Assembly: GCF_029784135.1 (NCBI RefSeq)
Contig: NC_073746.1
Span: 305,924,665-305,988,664 of the forward strand
From: Toxorhynchites rutilus septentrionalis
Lineage: Eukaryota > Arthropoda > Insecta > Diptera > Culicidae
Direction: 5' to 3'
Length of the DNA stretch: 64,000 bases
Both the position numbers and the translations under genes were made by a program. Below the pieces are notes generated by a model, which was given only the letters and a program-made list of their open reading frames with translations, ran no database searches and was not told where the DNA came from. Positions 21,127 to 29,865 of the stretch are shown here, one piece after another (the first letter of the stretch is position 1; each line of letters begins with the position of its first letter).

Positions 21127-24100
21127 ATGTCTAATTTAAATAGAGAGGTCGGAGATATCACTGTTTTACAGTGGAATTGTCGTAGTCTTATCCCTAAATT
21201 GGATACATTCAAATTTCTAATTCATAAACTCAATTGTGATGTTTTTGCTCTATCCGAAACCTGGCTCTCTTCTCAAAATGATCTCTCTTTCCACGATTTT
21301 AATATAATACGCTTGGACCGTGATGACAGATACGGAGGGGTACTATTGGGGATCAATAAGTGTCACTCATTTTTTAGAATTGACCTTCCACCTACTGGAG
21401 GGATCGAAGCTGTTGCTTGTCATGCAAACATCAGAGGCAAAGACCTCTGTATAGTCAGCTTGTATTGGCCTCCGAGAGCTGCGGTTAGCCGCAAGCAACT
21501 TGTTGACATGTGCTCACTCCTTCCTGAGCCACGATTAATATTGGGAGACTTCAACTCTCACGGAACTGCCTGGGGGGAACAGTACGACGACAATCGTTCA
21601 TCGTTGATATATGACCTTTGTAACAGCTTCAATATGACCGTTTTGAACACTGGGGAAACAACACGTGTACCTAAACCTCCTGCTAAACCAAGTGCTCTTG
21701 ACCTCTCGCTTTGCTCGAATTCACTATCGTTAGATTGCAAGTGGAATGTAATCCAGGATCCCAACGGTAGTGACCACTTGCCAATCAAAATTTCTATCAC
21801 CAATGGGTTGAATTCTTCTGAATCAATAAACATGGCATACGACCTCACAAGACACATTGACTGGAAAAAATATGCGGACGCGATTGCTCTAGCCATCAAT
21901 TCCAGAGATGGTTTGCCTCCATTGGAGGAGTATAACTTCATTTCTCGTTTGATCTATGACAGCGCGGTTCGCGCTCAAACGAAACCCATCCCAGGTTCCA
22001 CTATTCGTCGAAGGCCTCCCAATCCATGGTGGGATGGCCAGTGTTCCAAGCTTTATGGAGATAAATCGAATGCATTTAAAGCTTTTCGGAAACGTGGAAC
22101 CCCTGAAAATTTTCAGAAGTATTTGGACCTTGAAAATCAATTTAAAAACTTGATCAAAGGGAAAAAACGTGCTTATTGGCGAAATTTCGTGGGAGGTTTG
22201 TCACGAGAAACGTCAATGAAAAAATTATGGAAAGTGGCTCGAAACATGAGAAATCGCTCTTCATCCAATGAAAGCGAGGAATATTCACATCGATGGATTT
22301 TTAATTTTGCACGAAAGGTTTGTCCCGATTCCGCTCCAGTGCAAAGAATTATTCGAGATATACCACAAGATAGGTGCGATCTTGATTCCGAGTTTTCGAT
22401 GGTAGAATTCTCTCTTGCTCTCCTTTCATGTAACAATTCTGCTCCGGGATCGGATAGAATTAAGTTCAACTTGCTGAAAAATCTCCCTGATGTGGCGAAA
22501 CATCGCTTGTTGAATTTATTCAATCGGTTTCTGGAGCATAATATTGTTCCAGATGATTGGAGACAAGTACGAGTTATAGCTATTCAAAAACCCGGAAAAA
22601 CCGCGTCCGACTTCAATTCGTACCGCCCAATAGCAATGCTGTCTTGTATACGGAAATTGTTGGAGAAAATTATCTTGTTTCGCCTTGATCGATGGGTTGA
22701 AACGAATGGCCTACTCTCAGATACACAATATGGGTTCCGCAGGGGCAAGGGGACGAATGATTGTCTTGCGTTGCTTTCTTCAGAAATTCAACTGGCTTAC
22801 GCCGAAAAAAAACAAATGGCTTCAGTATTCTTGGACATAAAGGGGGCCTTTGATTCTGTTTCAATAGAGGTTTTGTCAGACAAATTACAATCTCGGGGTC
22901 TGCCGCCTCTATTGAATAATATGTTATATAACTTGCTTTGTGAGAAACATTTGAACTTTTCTCACGGAGATTCGGCAGTAAGTCGGGTCTCTTACATGGG
23001 ACTCCCCCAGGGCTCATGTTTAAGCCCCCTTTTGTACAACTTCTACGTAAGCGACATTGACAATTGCCTTACACAAAATTGCAGCCTAAGACAACTTGCA
23101 GATGATGGAGTGGTGTCTGTCGTAGGATCAAATGAATCCGACCTGCAAGAATCCTTACAAGATACTTTGAACAATTTTTCAACCTGGGCCATTGGGCTAG
23201 GGATCGAATTCTCCACGGAGAAAACAGAGATGGTGGTTTTTTCTAGGAAGCATAAACCAGCAAAACCAAAGCTTCAACTTTTGGGTAAACCGATCACTCA
23301 TGCTATGTCATTCAAGTATCTTGGGGTCTGGTTCGACTCTAAATGTACTTGGGGGGCCCATATTAGGTATCTGAGTAAAAAATGTCAACAAAGAATAAAC
23401 TTTCTCCGTACAATTACCGGCACCTGGTGGGGAGCCCATCCCGAAGATCTTATAATGTTGTATCGAACAACTATTCTCTCAGTGATGGAGTATGGCAGTT
23501 TCTGTTTTCAATCAGCTGCCAAAACACACCTCATTAAACTCGAGCGAATTCAGTATCTTTGTCTCCGTATCGCGTTGGGATGTATGCCCTCAACGCATAC
23601 CATGAGTCTCGAGGTTTTGGCAGGCCTACTCCCACTAAAAGATCGCTTCAATTTATTATCTCTTCGGTTCCTCATCCGGTGTAAGGTTATGAACCCATTG
23701 GTGATCGGAAATTTTGAGCAGCTGATCGAGCTAAATTTTCATTCTGGATTCATGAGCTCATATCATGAATTCGTCTCCATGCAGGTTGATCCTTCTTCGT
23801 ATATTCCCAACCGTGTTTGTTTTCCTGACTACATCAATTCCTCTGTGCATTTTGATCTGTCCATGAAGCAGGATATCCATGGAACATCAGATTATCTTCG
23901 ATCGAGGATCGTTCCAACGATCTTCGATGCAAAGTATGGGGATATCAATTGTGATAATATGTACTTTACTGATGGGTCCTCTATGAATGAGTCCACAGGA
24001 TTTGGAGTGTTCAACGAATTTTTTAGCACCTCACACAGTCTTCAGAATCCTTGCTCAGTGTATATTGCTGAATTGGCAGCGATACACTGGGCGCTGGACA

Positions 24101-24810
24101 GCGTCGCCTCACGACCTGTTGAACACTATTACATTGTAACGGATAGTCTTAGCTCTGTCGAAGCTATCCGTTCAGTGAGGCCGGAAAAGCACTCGCCGTA
24201 CTTCCTTGAGAGAATACGAGAAATTTTGAGTGCTTTATCCAGACGCTGTTATGTCATTACCTTTGTCTGGGTCCCTTCACATTGCTCAATTCTGGGTAAT
24301 GAGAGGGCTGACTCATTAGCAAAGGTAGGTGCAATTGAAGGCGATATTTATCAGCGTCAAATCGCCTTCAATGAATTTTATTCTTTAGTCCGCAAAAATA
24401 CCATAGTTAACTGGCAACGCAAATGGAACGAAGATGAATTGGGCCGGTGGCTCCACTCGATTATCCCTAAGGTTAGCCTCAAACCATGGTTCAAAAGTCT
24501 GGACTTGAGCCGGGACTTTATTCGCACCTTCTCCCGACTCATGTCCAATCACTGTTCGTTAGATGCGCTACTCTTTCGTATTAATCTTGCCGACAACAAT
24601 CTTTGTGTTTGTGGCCAAGGTTACCACGACATCGAGCACGTTGTTTGGTCGTGCGAGCTGTATCTTGCCGCCAGATCGAATTTAGTAGTCACCCTTCGGG
24701 CCCGAGGAAGGCAGCCCAATGTGCCGGTGAGAGACGTGTTGGCTCGGTTAGACCTTGATTACATGTCCCAAATATATGTATTCCTTAAAGCTATCGATCT
24801 TCGTGTGTGA
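21127..24810 (+). CDS. LINE ORF2: endonuclease, reverse transcriptase, RNase H
   Basis: A complete 1227-residue polyprotein. The start is the ATG at 21127, overlapping the ORF1 stop as ATGTCTAA. Domain order: APE endonuclease (QWNCRSL; E44 in SETWL; D141 in GDFNSHGTAWG; H217 in GSDHLPI); reverse transcriptase (LDIKGAFDSV, GLPQGSCLSPLLYN, catalytic LADD at 657-660); RNase H (D949 in YFTDGSS, E982 in AELAA, D1006 in VTDSLSS, then VWVPSHCS..NERADSLAK); and a C-terminal cysteine-histidine motif CVCGQGYHDIEHVVWSC. All expected catalytic residues are present and there are no stops. The RT box has Leu where most LINEs have Phe or Tyr, and the same in the second copy. In the family it nicks target DNA and copies the RNA in place. 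Confidence 0.95.
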   Translation: MSNLNREVGDITVLQWNCRSLIPKLDTFKFLIHKLNCDVFALSETWLSSQNDLSFHDFNIIRLDRDDRYGGVLLGINKCHSFFRIDLPPTGGIEAVACHANIRGKDLCIVSLYWPPRAAVSRKQLVDMCSLLPEPRLILGDFNSHGTAWGEQYDDNRSSLIYDLCNSFNMTVLNTGETTRVPKPPAKPSALDLSLCSNSLSLDCKWNVIQDPNGSDHLPIKISITNGLNSSESINMAYDLTRHIDWKKYADAIALAINSRDGLPPLEEYNFISRLIYDSAVRAQTKPIPGSTIRRRPPNPWWDGQCSKLYGDKSNAFKAFRKRGTPENFQKYLDLENQFKNLIKGKKRAYWRNFVGGLSRETSMKKLWKVARNMRNRSSSNESEEYSHRWIFNFARKVCPDSAPVQRIIRDIPQDRCDLDSEFSMVEFSLALLSCNNSAPGSDRIKFNLLKNLPDVAKHRLLNLFNRFLEHNIVPDDWRQVRVIAIQKPGKTASDFNSYRPIAMLSCIRKLLEKIILFRLDRWVETNGLLSDTQYGFRRGKGTNDCLALLSSEIQLAYAEKKQMASVFLDIKGAFDSVSIEVLSDKLQSRGLPPLLNNMLYNLLCEKHLNFSHGDSAVSRVSYMGLPQGSCLSPLLYNFYVSDIDNCLTQNCSLRQLADDGVVSVVGSNESDLQESLQDTLNNFSTWAIGLGIEFSTEKTEMVVFSRKHKPAKPKLQLLGKPITHAMSFKYLGVWFDSKCTWGAHIRYLSKKCQQRINFLRTITGTWWGAHPEDLIMLYRTTILSVMEYGSFCFQSAAKTHLIKLERIQYLCLRIALGCMPSTHTMSLEVLAGLLPLKDRFNLLSLRFLIRCKVMNPLVIGNFEQLIELNFHSGFMSSYHEFVSMQVDPSSYIPNRVCFPDYINSSVHFDLSMKQDIHGTSDYLRSRIVPTIFDAKYGDINCDNMYFTDGSSMNESTGFGVFNEFFSTSHSLQNPCSVYIAELAAIHWALDSVASRPVEHYYIVTDSLSSVEAIRSVRPEKHSPYFLERIREILSALSRRCYVITFVWVPSHCSILGNERADSLAKVGAIEGDIYQRQIAFNEFYSLVRKNTIVNWQRKWNEDELGRWLHSIIPKVSLKPWFKSLDLSRDFIRTFSRLMSNHCSLDALLFRINLADNNLCVCGQGYHDIEHVVWSCELYLAARSNLVVTLRARGRQPNVPVRDVLARLDLDYMSQIYVFLKAIDLRV

Positions 24811-24924
24811 TTGCCCTTATACCCTTAGTTTTTCCTTTTCCTTTTCCTTTGTGAGAGATCGGATCCCTTCTTAAGAATAAGATGAAATGTAAATACATAT
24901 TAGATATAAGATAGGTTTAAGAAT

Positions 24925-24985
24925 TGAGTGTGATGAGTGTGATTGAGAGTGTGATTGAGAGTGTGAGTGTGATCAATGTCAACAT
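24925..24985 (+). repeat. Minisatellite in LINE 3' UTR
   Basis: Units of gagtgtgat(t) repeated about five times with variation inside the 3' UTR of the I-like LINE. Confidence 0.85.
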
Positions 24986-25205
24986 ATCCTCATATCCCCT
25001 CCTTTTCCTGAAGAAAATATGTCACCCTTCTAAACTCGAGTTGACCGCGAGTAATCGGTTTCCTATATTATTAACATTAGAATTAAGGAAAAATGTATAT
25101 ATACTAGTAACAATACAGTAAGGAGTTCGGCTCCTTTAAACCTATGTAACTGAGCCTGTAAAAATAAACGATTTAAATAAAAAAAAAAAAAAAAAACTAT
25201 CAACC

Positions 25206-25719
25206 GTAATTTGCAGCGCCTCAAAACACTTCGCAAAAATTAGTATCGGTTAATTGTGTTGTTTACACCTCGTCTTTATCGACCACATTTAATTACTAAA
25301 CTATAAATCGAGTTACGGTATCTCCAATAATGTTACCCACGCGAATCCCTGATTTGGGGCAAAGCATCACACGCAACCACCACACATCAAAACACGTGGC
25401 TTTACACAATCCCCATAAACGTTCGACGTACCCGAATATACCTCCCACTCCCGCAAAATCAACCATTCGATTCGGTTTTGTTTGTGGAAAGCGTAACCAG
25501 AATCGGTTTTCCACTGGTAAATCTGTACTCTGTAGATTGTGACCTCAATTTCGCCACATAACGAATCTAAAACACATTTTTTGACTTAGGATTGCGTCTT
25601 TCGGGAACATATTGGGGTACACATTGAAAATCGAAAATCGAGTACATCTTGAAAATTGTCCAATTTCAAACGCATATTACTCAGTCATTTCATGATGGAT
25701 TGATGAAATTTTTGCGTCA
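25206..25719. other. Spacer, no gene recognised
   Basis: Overlapping frames of about 70 codons on both strands at 25296-25542 have no recognised family. Nothing else seen. Confidence 0.35.
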
Positions 25720-26851
25720 AGCGATTTCGGCACTCCATAAAAATTTTTTATATAGAAGAATGTAATATATGTCATGATACTTACCATCGAACAATTGAAA
25801 AATCTCAACCCCTATCCTAACGGAAATACTTCTGATTGGTCGTAACTGACGACACTTGCGGCGGGTCCCTAACAGAGACATCAAAACCAAGCTGCCTGTG
25901 GGAAATCGACATTGCAAATACATGAAAGTAGGGGGAGCTTTTGTTCCTACCGAAATGTATTCCCTAACAGAGATATAAAACCAAGGTGCCCGGGGGAAAT
26001 CGGCATTGCAAATATATGCAAGTCGGGAACATTTTGATATTGCAAATAAGGTGAGTGTTACGATTAATTCTAGCAAATAAAATTTTAATTCGTGAAATTT
26101 TATATCAATGACCGATCGTGTATTGTGAAAGATTTAGCACAAGTGTGAGTGTAAAATTGTATATGGTAGCAGTTGTGTTAAAAATGACTTGATATATGAA
26201 ACGATTTATTCCAATTTTTATAAATAAAAACCAAGGTGTGTTCCCGCTCGAGAACGGATTGTCCGCTAACTGTTTTGTTGTGTTCATTTTCACTCAAGGA
26301 AAGTTTATACAGCGAGCAAAATTGGAAAAATGAAGAAATATTACAAAAAGTGATCTTCCATGTGCTCTACATATAGTATTAGATGTTTTTAGTCCAAATA
26401 AAATTCGCATTGGGTTGAATAAACACTCAGAACGTAGAAATTATAAAAGAAAATTATTTTTTCCATTTCAAATAATTTTCTCTATATTGAAGTAACATGT
26501 TTTTACTGATGAGAAAAATTGATAATTGTGTTCGGTATTGGTAATTATCTTATATTATATTGGTGAGTTTTGTTTTCTTTATTTGATCCATACATATCAC
26601 AGGAGGCAACTTATCTAGTATCAAAGAGGGCGGTTTTCATCATATCTCGTTCCACTTCAGTATCTTTTATCTGATACGCACTATCCAACGACTGTTTACC
26701 AACCTTCTGTCATCATCACTCGGTGAACACTGGTGGAGTGAACAAACAATACCCAACAACTAAACAAATCGACCCTTTTCAGTGCCACCACATCATTATC
26801 GAATATTTTAACGATGTAATTCTTCAAACATATCCAAAATCAACAGATAAC
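25720..26851. repeat. Dispersed TIR-type repeat, copy B (left part)
   Basis: Homologous to 4200-5012, in the same order, with two ~95-bp units at about 25865-26040. The copy is interrupted at 26851 by the LTR retrotransposon and resumes at 34436. An extra AT-rich stretch at about 26410-26790 is not in copy A, suggesting another small insertion or a deletion in A. Confidence 0.7.
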
Positions 26852-27450
26852 TGTAATATGATCACGCTTAAACCCAACTCATCAATATTCAAGACCTCTA
26901 AGGCAATAAACCACCCCCGAGGGCGCTGGGCGATATAAACATAAAATGTGATACGATACCCGAGCCAGCAATCTGGCCCAAGGGTTCGTTTACTATTTAT
27001 GATTGTATAACTCGACGCGCACCAAGGGCAGCGGCGAGTTTGTCTTCCTTCCGCCCCGCTGCGAGTTTAGCTAGCAGCAGAAATTTAACCAAACATGTGG
27101 CGCGCATCCGGCACACATGTTTCAGCACTTTCTTTTCCTATTTACTTTGACCCACAAAGAAGTGCTTTCTCTCTCTCTCCGAAGAACGCGTCTGACCAAG
27201 GCCATCACAGCCCACTCTAACTGCTGGTGCGATGCTCCGCCCAGCATAATTTGTAAATATTCTGTGTAGAGTTTAAGCCTATTTTTGTAAACTAGTATTT
27301 AAGCCCCGAGAGTCTTTTCTTTGCACAGATGCCAGTTGACAATATACGGTAGAGAGGCGACGCTTGTACGAATAGCGTTTGTGTTTATTAATTTACCAAA
27401 TCCGAAAGTCGACGCCACTGAATGGCGTAAGATCCTTCTTCTCGTTTACA
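26852..27450 (+). repeat. 5' LTR
   Basis: 599 bp, begins TG and ends CA. A TATTTAA box at 27296-27302 is placed to drive transcription from about 27330. Identical to the 3' LTR except G at 27026 (C at 34011). Confidence 0.97.
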
Positions 27451-27468
27451 TGGCGACCAGTGACACCG
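27451..27468 (+). promoter_or_regulatory. tRNA primer-binding site
   Basis: TGGCGACCAGTGACACCG directly abuts the 5' LTR. TGGCGACC matches the complement of a tRNA 3' end with CCA. It resembles the tRNA-Arg site of mdg1/412-type elements but with one extra base, so the primer identity is tentative. Confidence 0.65.
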
Positions 27469-28259
27469 AGTCACTTCGGAACTAGTGAAAAAGTGCAAAT
27501 GGCCCGCGTGATGGCAAAGTGGCAAATGACCAGTTATCGCTATCGTTACAGAAACCAATAGCCGCGCTCCACGATCAGTTAACCAAGTTCTACGATCAGT
27601 GAACCGATTCCGTGATCGCGTGTTGAAGTCAGCCTAAAATGCGGACCTTGGACCCGACTGGTTATTACTGAAAAATTCTCTACAAAAAAAAAAGAAGTTA
27701 AACGAACTTTTGAACCGTCCCGGGTGCAGTGTGAGTGCGGGTAATTTGAATAAAGAAAAATTCGGTGAAAATCGCCAAGAAGGCGAAGAAATTGAACCCC
27801 ACGAAAAACCGTTAGTGTAAAGTGGTTGTAACCACGTTGAAGTGAAGGACGAATGACCAGTGTACGAGCATAAAACATAAGTGGAACCACAATCGTACAG
27901 CGGACAGTGAAGTAGTGGAACAGAATAAATAGCAGTTACAAGCCAAGCAGTATTTCAAAAAAAAAAATGAACATCGATTTGGATCCAACTGGACACCCCT
28001 GAGATCTGACGGACGCAGAGGCACCCACGCCCCCCCCACCCCCGAGAAGAGGACACTTGCGGAGAAAACGTGGCGTAAGTCAGACTCGAGTTAGTCTAAT
28101 CCTTTTATATACGGATATCATGTAATAAATTTATAGTCGAGGCACAAAATATTTTTTATCGTAATACCCACGCGGCAGTAGGAATAGGTAGTAGGAATTA
28201 GAAAAAAAAAAAGCAATTACAATACCCACAAAATTGGTTTTACATATGTACCGTTGAAA

Positions 28260-28496
28260 ATGGGGTTATTTAATACCAAACCCGTTAGTAACACGGGCGA
28301 CGCTCAAATCCAAATTTTAAATCACCTAGAGAACCACAGTGTAATGCACGAAGCTCAAGGAGCGATTATCTGCGTCACACTTGCCCTCATATCCATACTA
28401 CTAATTTCGAAAATTTACAAAGCATATAAGGCATGCATGAATGCACATGCTATGCAAGCGGCAAAAGCTCACGCAGCCGTAGTCGACACCGTCTAA
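28260..28496 (+). CDS. Small membrane-associated ORF upstream of gag
   Basis: A 78-residue protein. The start at 28260 is the first ATG of the frame. The N-terminus MGLFNTK fits the N-myristoylation pattern (Gly2, small residue at position 6). A hydrophobic stretch at about residues 35-55 (AIICVTLALISILLI) is followed by basic and polar KIYKAYKAC, as expected for a single membrane segment with a cytosolic basic side. The C-terminus is Ala/His-rich. It lies between the leader and gag, 89 bp before the gag ATG. Small ORFs at this position exist in some mdg1/412-group elements (recollection). Function is unknown; a role in membrane targeting of assembly is speculation. Confidence 0.7.
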   Translation: MGLFNTKPVSNTGDAQIQILNHLENHSVMHEAQGAIICVTLALISILLISKIYKAYKACMNAHAMQAAKAHAAVVDTV

Positions 28497-28585
28497 AAGA
28501 ATTCGAAAATTTTAAAACATGCGTTCGAACGCAGCCTCAGCATAATAAATTCTTTACCGATAACCATTTTTCCTTGTCTCCTTGA

Positions 28586-29848
28586 ATGGACGAAGTAACA
28601 AAGCTCATCCAATTGAATATACAAAAACTAAAACATATACACCTGACTATACAACAGGAACTGGTCAGAAAACTAAGGAAAAGTACCTTAGCCAAACGCC
28701 TCACGGAAGCGGAAGCGCTTGTGAAACAGATTAAAAAATTGTCGTCTACGTTACTAGACACAACCCACGGCTCAGAAATCATAAAAATAACCGAAAAGGC
28801 GGACCAACTTTTGAACGCAATTAAGGCGTCAATCGAAAAGGGTAGACCAAGAACACTCAAGGAAATTGCGCTAGCCGTCCTATTTTGCCTCAGGTTACAA
28901 AGAAAACCGAAAATGGCTAGCATACTCGAAATAATCAAGACTACATCGTCTATAGTTCCGCAATTCGACGGAAACATAGACAAACTGAAAGCCTTCGCTG
29001 ACGCTTTAAACTTGGTGAAAACATTTGAAACACCGGAAAACAAAGCAACCATAATTAACGTCATACTAACCAAACTAGAGGGACGGGCGAGAAATGCATT
29101 CACTGAAACACCGACATCGGTGAGCGAGATAAGCAAAATTTTAAAAGCTAAAATAACGACCAGCCCACCGGAACAAGTTCTAGCTAAAATGGCTAACTTG
29201 AAACAAAACGGTGGAATCGAACAATTTTGCCTGGATTTAGAAAAATTGGTGTTCAGTTTGGAAACAGCGTACACCGCTAAAGAAATTCCGCCCCAAGTTG
29301 CCAAATCTATGGCAAACAAAGAAGGCGTCAAACATTTAGCCGGAGGGTTAAAAAACGAAAAAACCTCGCTCATCATAAGAGCAGGGAATTTCAATTCATA
29401 CTCCGACGCGATGACTAAAGCGTTGGAGGAAAACTTAAATAATGCGAGCGCATCAGTATTTGCATACTCGCAAACCAACAGAAACGCCAACCGTTTCAAC
29501 AACAACGTTGACACACATTATAATAATTACAGGCGCAGGCCAAACGACTTCCATAACCGCGGTAGAAACCAAAACAATTTCAACCGCAACAATTTCAACC
29601 AAAATAATTTCCAAAACCAACCGCGTAATAACTATAACCGTTTTGGCCAGCAAAACCAAGTTCGAGACCAATTCTCAAACATAAACCCACAGCGAAATAA
29701 CAACAACAACAATAGGCGGAATACAAATTTTAACCGCCCTCAGCAATACATCCGCCTAACGGGAAACGAGTCACAACCGACGGATGCCCTCCAGTCCGAA
29801 CCGGCATTGACATTGGAGGAAAACAAACATTACGGAGACCAACATTAA
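28586..29848 (+). CDS. gag: capsid/nucleocapsid-like protein
   Basis: 420 residues. The N-terminal third is Lys/Leu-rich and helical. The middle part (VPQFDGNIDKLKAFADALNL and FCLDLEKLVFSLE) resembles the capsid region of gypsy-type Gag proteins. The C-terminal ~120 residues are extremely rich in Asn, Arg, Gln and Phe (RNNFNQNNF-type repeats), a likely RNA-binding nucleocapsid tail. No CCHC zinc knuckle is visible, unusual for gypsy-group Gag but known in some lineages. Gag assembles the particle that packages the RNA. It overlaps the open pol frame by about 115 nt, with a slippery site at 29761. Confidence 0.9.
   Translation: MDEVTKLIQLNIQKLKHIHLTIQQELVRKLRKSTLAKRLTEAEALVKQIKKLSSTLLDTTHGSEIIKITEKADQLLNAIKASIEKGRPRTLKEIALAVLFCLRLQRKPKMASILEIIKTTSSIVPQFDGNIDKLKAFADALNLVKTFETPENKATIINVILTKLEGRARNAFTETPTSVSEISKILKAKITTSPPEQVLAKMANLKQNGGIEQFCLDLEKLVFSLETAYTAKEIPPQVAKSMANKEGVKHLAGGLKNEKTSLIIRAGNFNSYSDAMTKALEENLNNASASVFAYSQTNRNANRFNNNVDTHYNNYRRRPNDFHNRGRNQNNFNRNNFNQNNFQNQPRNNYNRFGQQNQVRDQFSNINPQRNNNNNNRRNTNFNRPQQYIRLTGNESQPTDALQSEPALTLEENKHYGDQH
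29761..29767 (+). promoter_or_regulatory. Candidate -1 ribosomal frameshift site GGGAAAC
   Basis: In gag phase the site reads G GGA AAC, a canonical X XXY YYZ heptamer. Pol is in the -1 frame and is open from 29734, so a slip here fuses Gag to Pol. Downstream, ATGCC (29784-29788) can pair with GGCAT (29803-29807), and CTCCA (29789-29793) with TGGAG (29814-29818), forming a possible H-type pseudoknot. The 16-nt spacer is longer than usual. Confidence 0.65.
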
Positions 29849-29865
29849 ATATTTTTAAATGCGAC

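Larger units (their letters stand above)
21093..25194 (+). mobile_element. I-like LINE, 5'-truncated, ORF2 intact
   Basis: A non-LTR retrotransposon insertion bounded by a perfect duplication aactatcaacc (21082-21092; 25195-25205, sharing the last tail A). It starts inside the last 14 codons of ORF1 (ending LDV), then carries complete ORF2, a ~370-bp 3' UTR and a poly(A) tail. The UTR includes a minisatellite of gagtgtgatt-like units (24925-24985). With ORF1 lost and the promoter missing it is not autonomous. The clade call (I-like) rests on endonuclease plus RT plus RNase H and similarity to the minus-strand element at 34.6-39.5 kb. Confidence 0.93.

Noticed and set aside
28537..29514. 325-codon open frame on the minus strand
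   Set aside because: Antisense shadow of gag. Its hydrophobic composition is what the reverse complement of Lys/Asn-rich codons gives, and no domain is recognisable.
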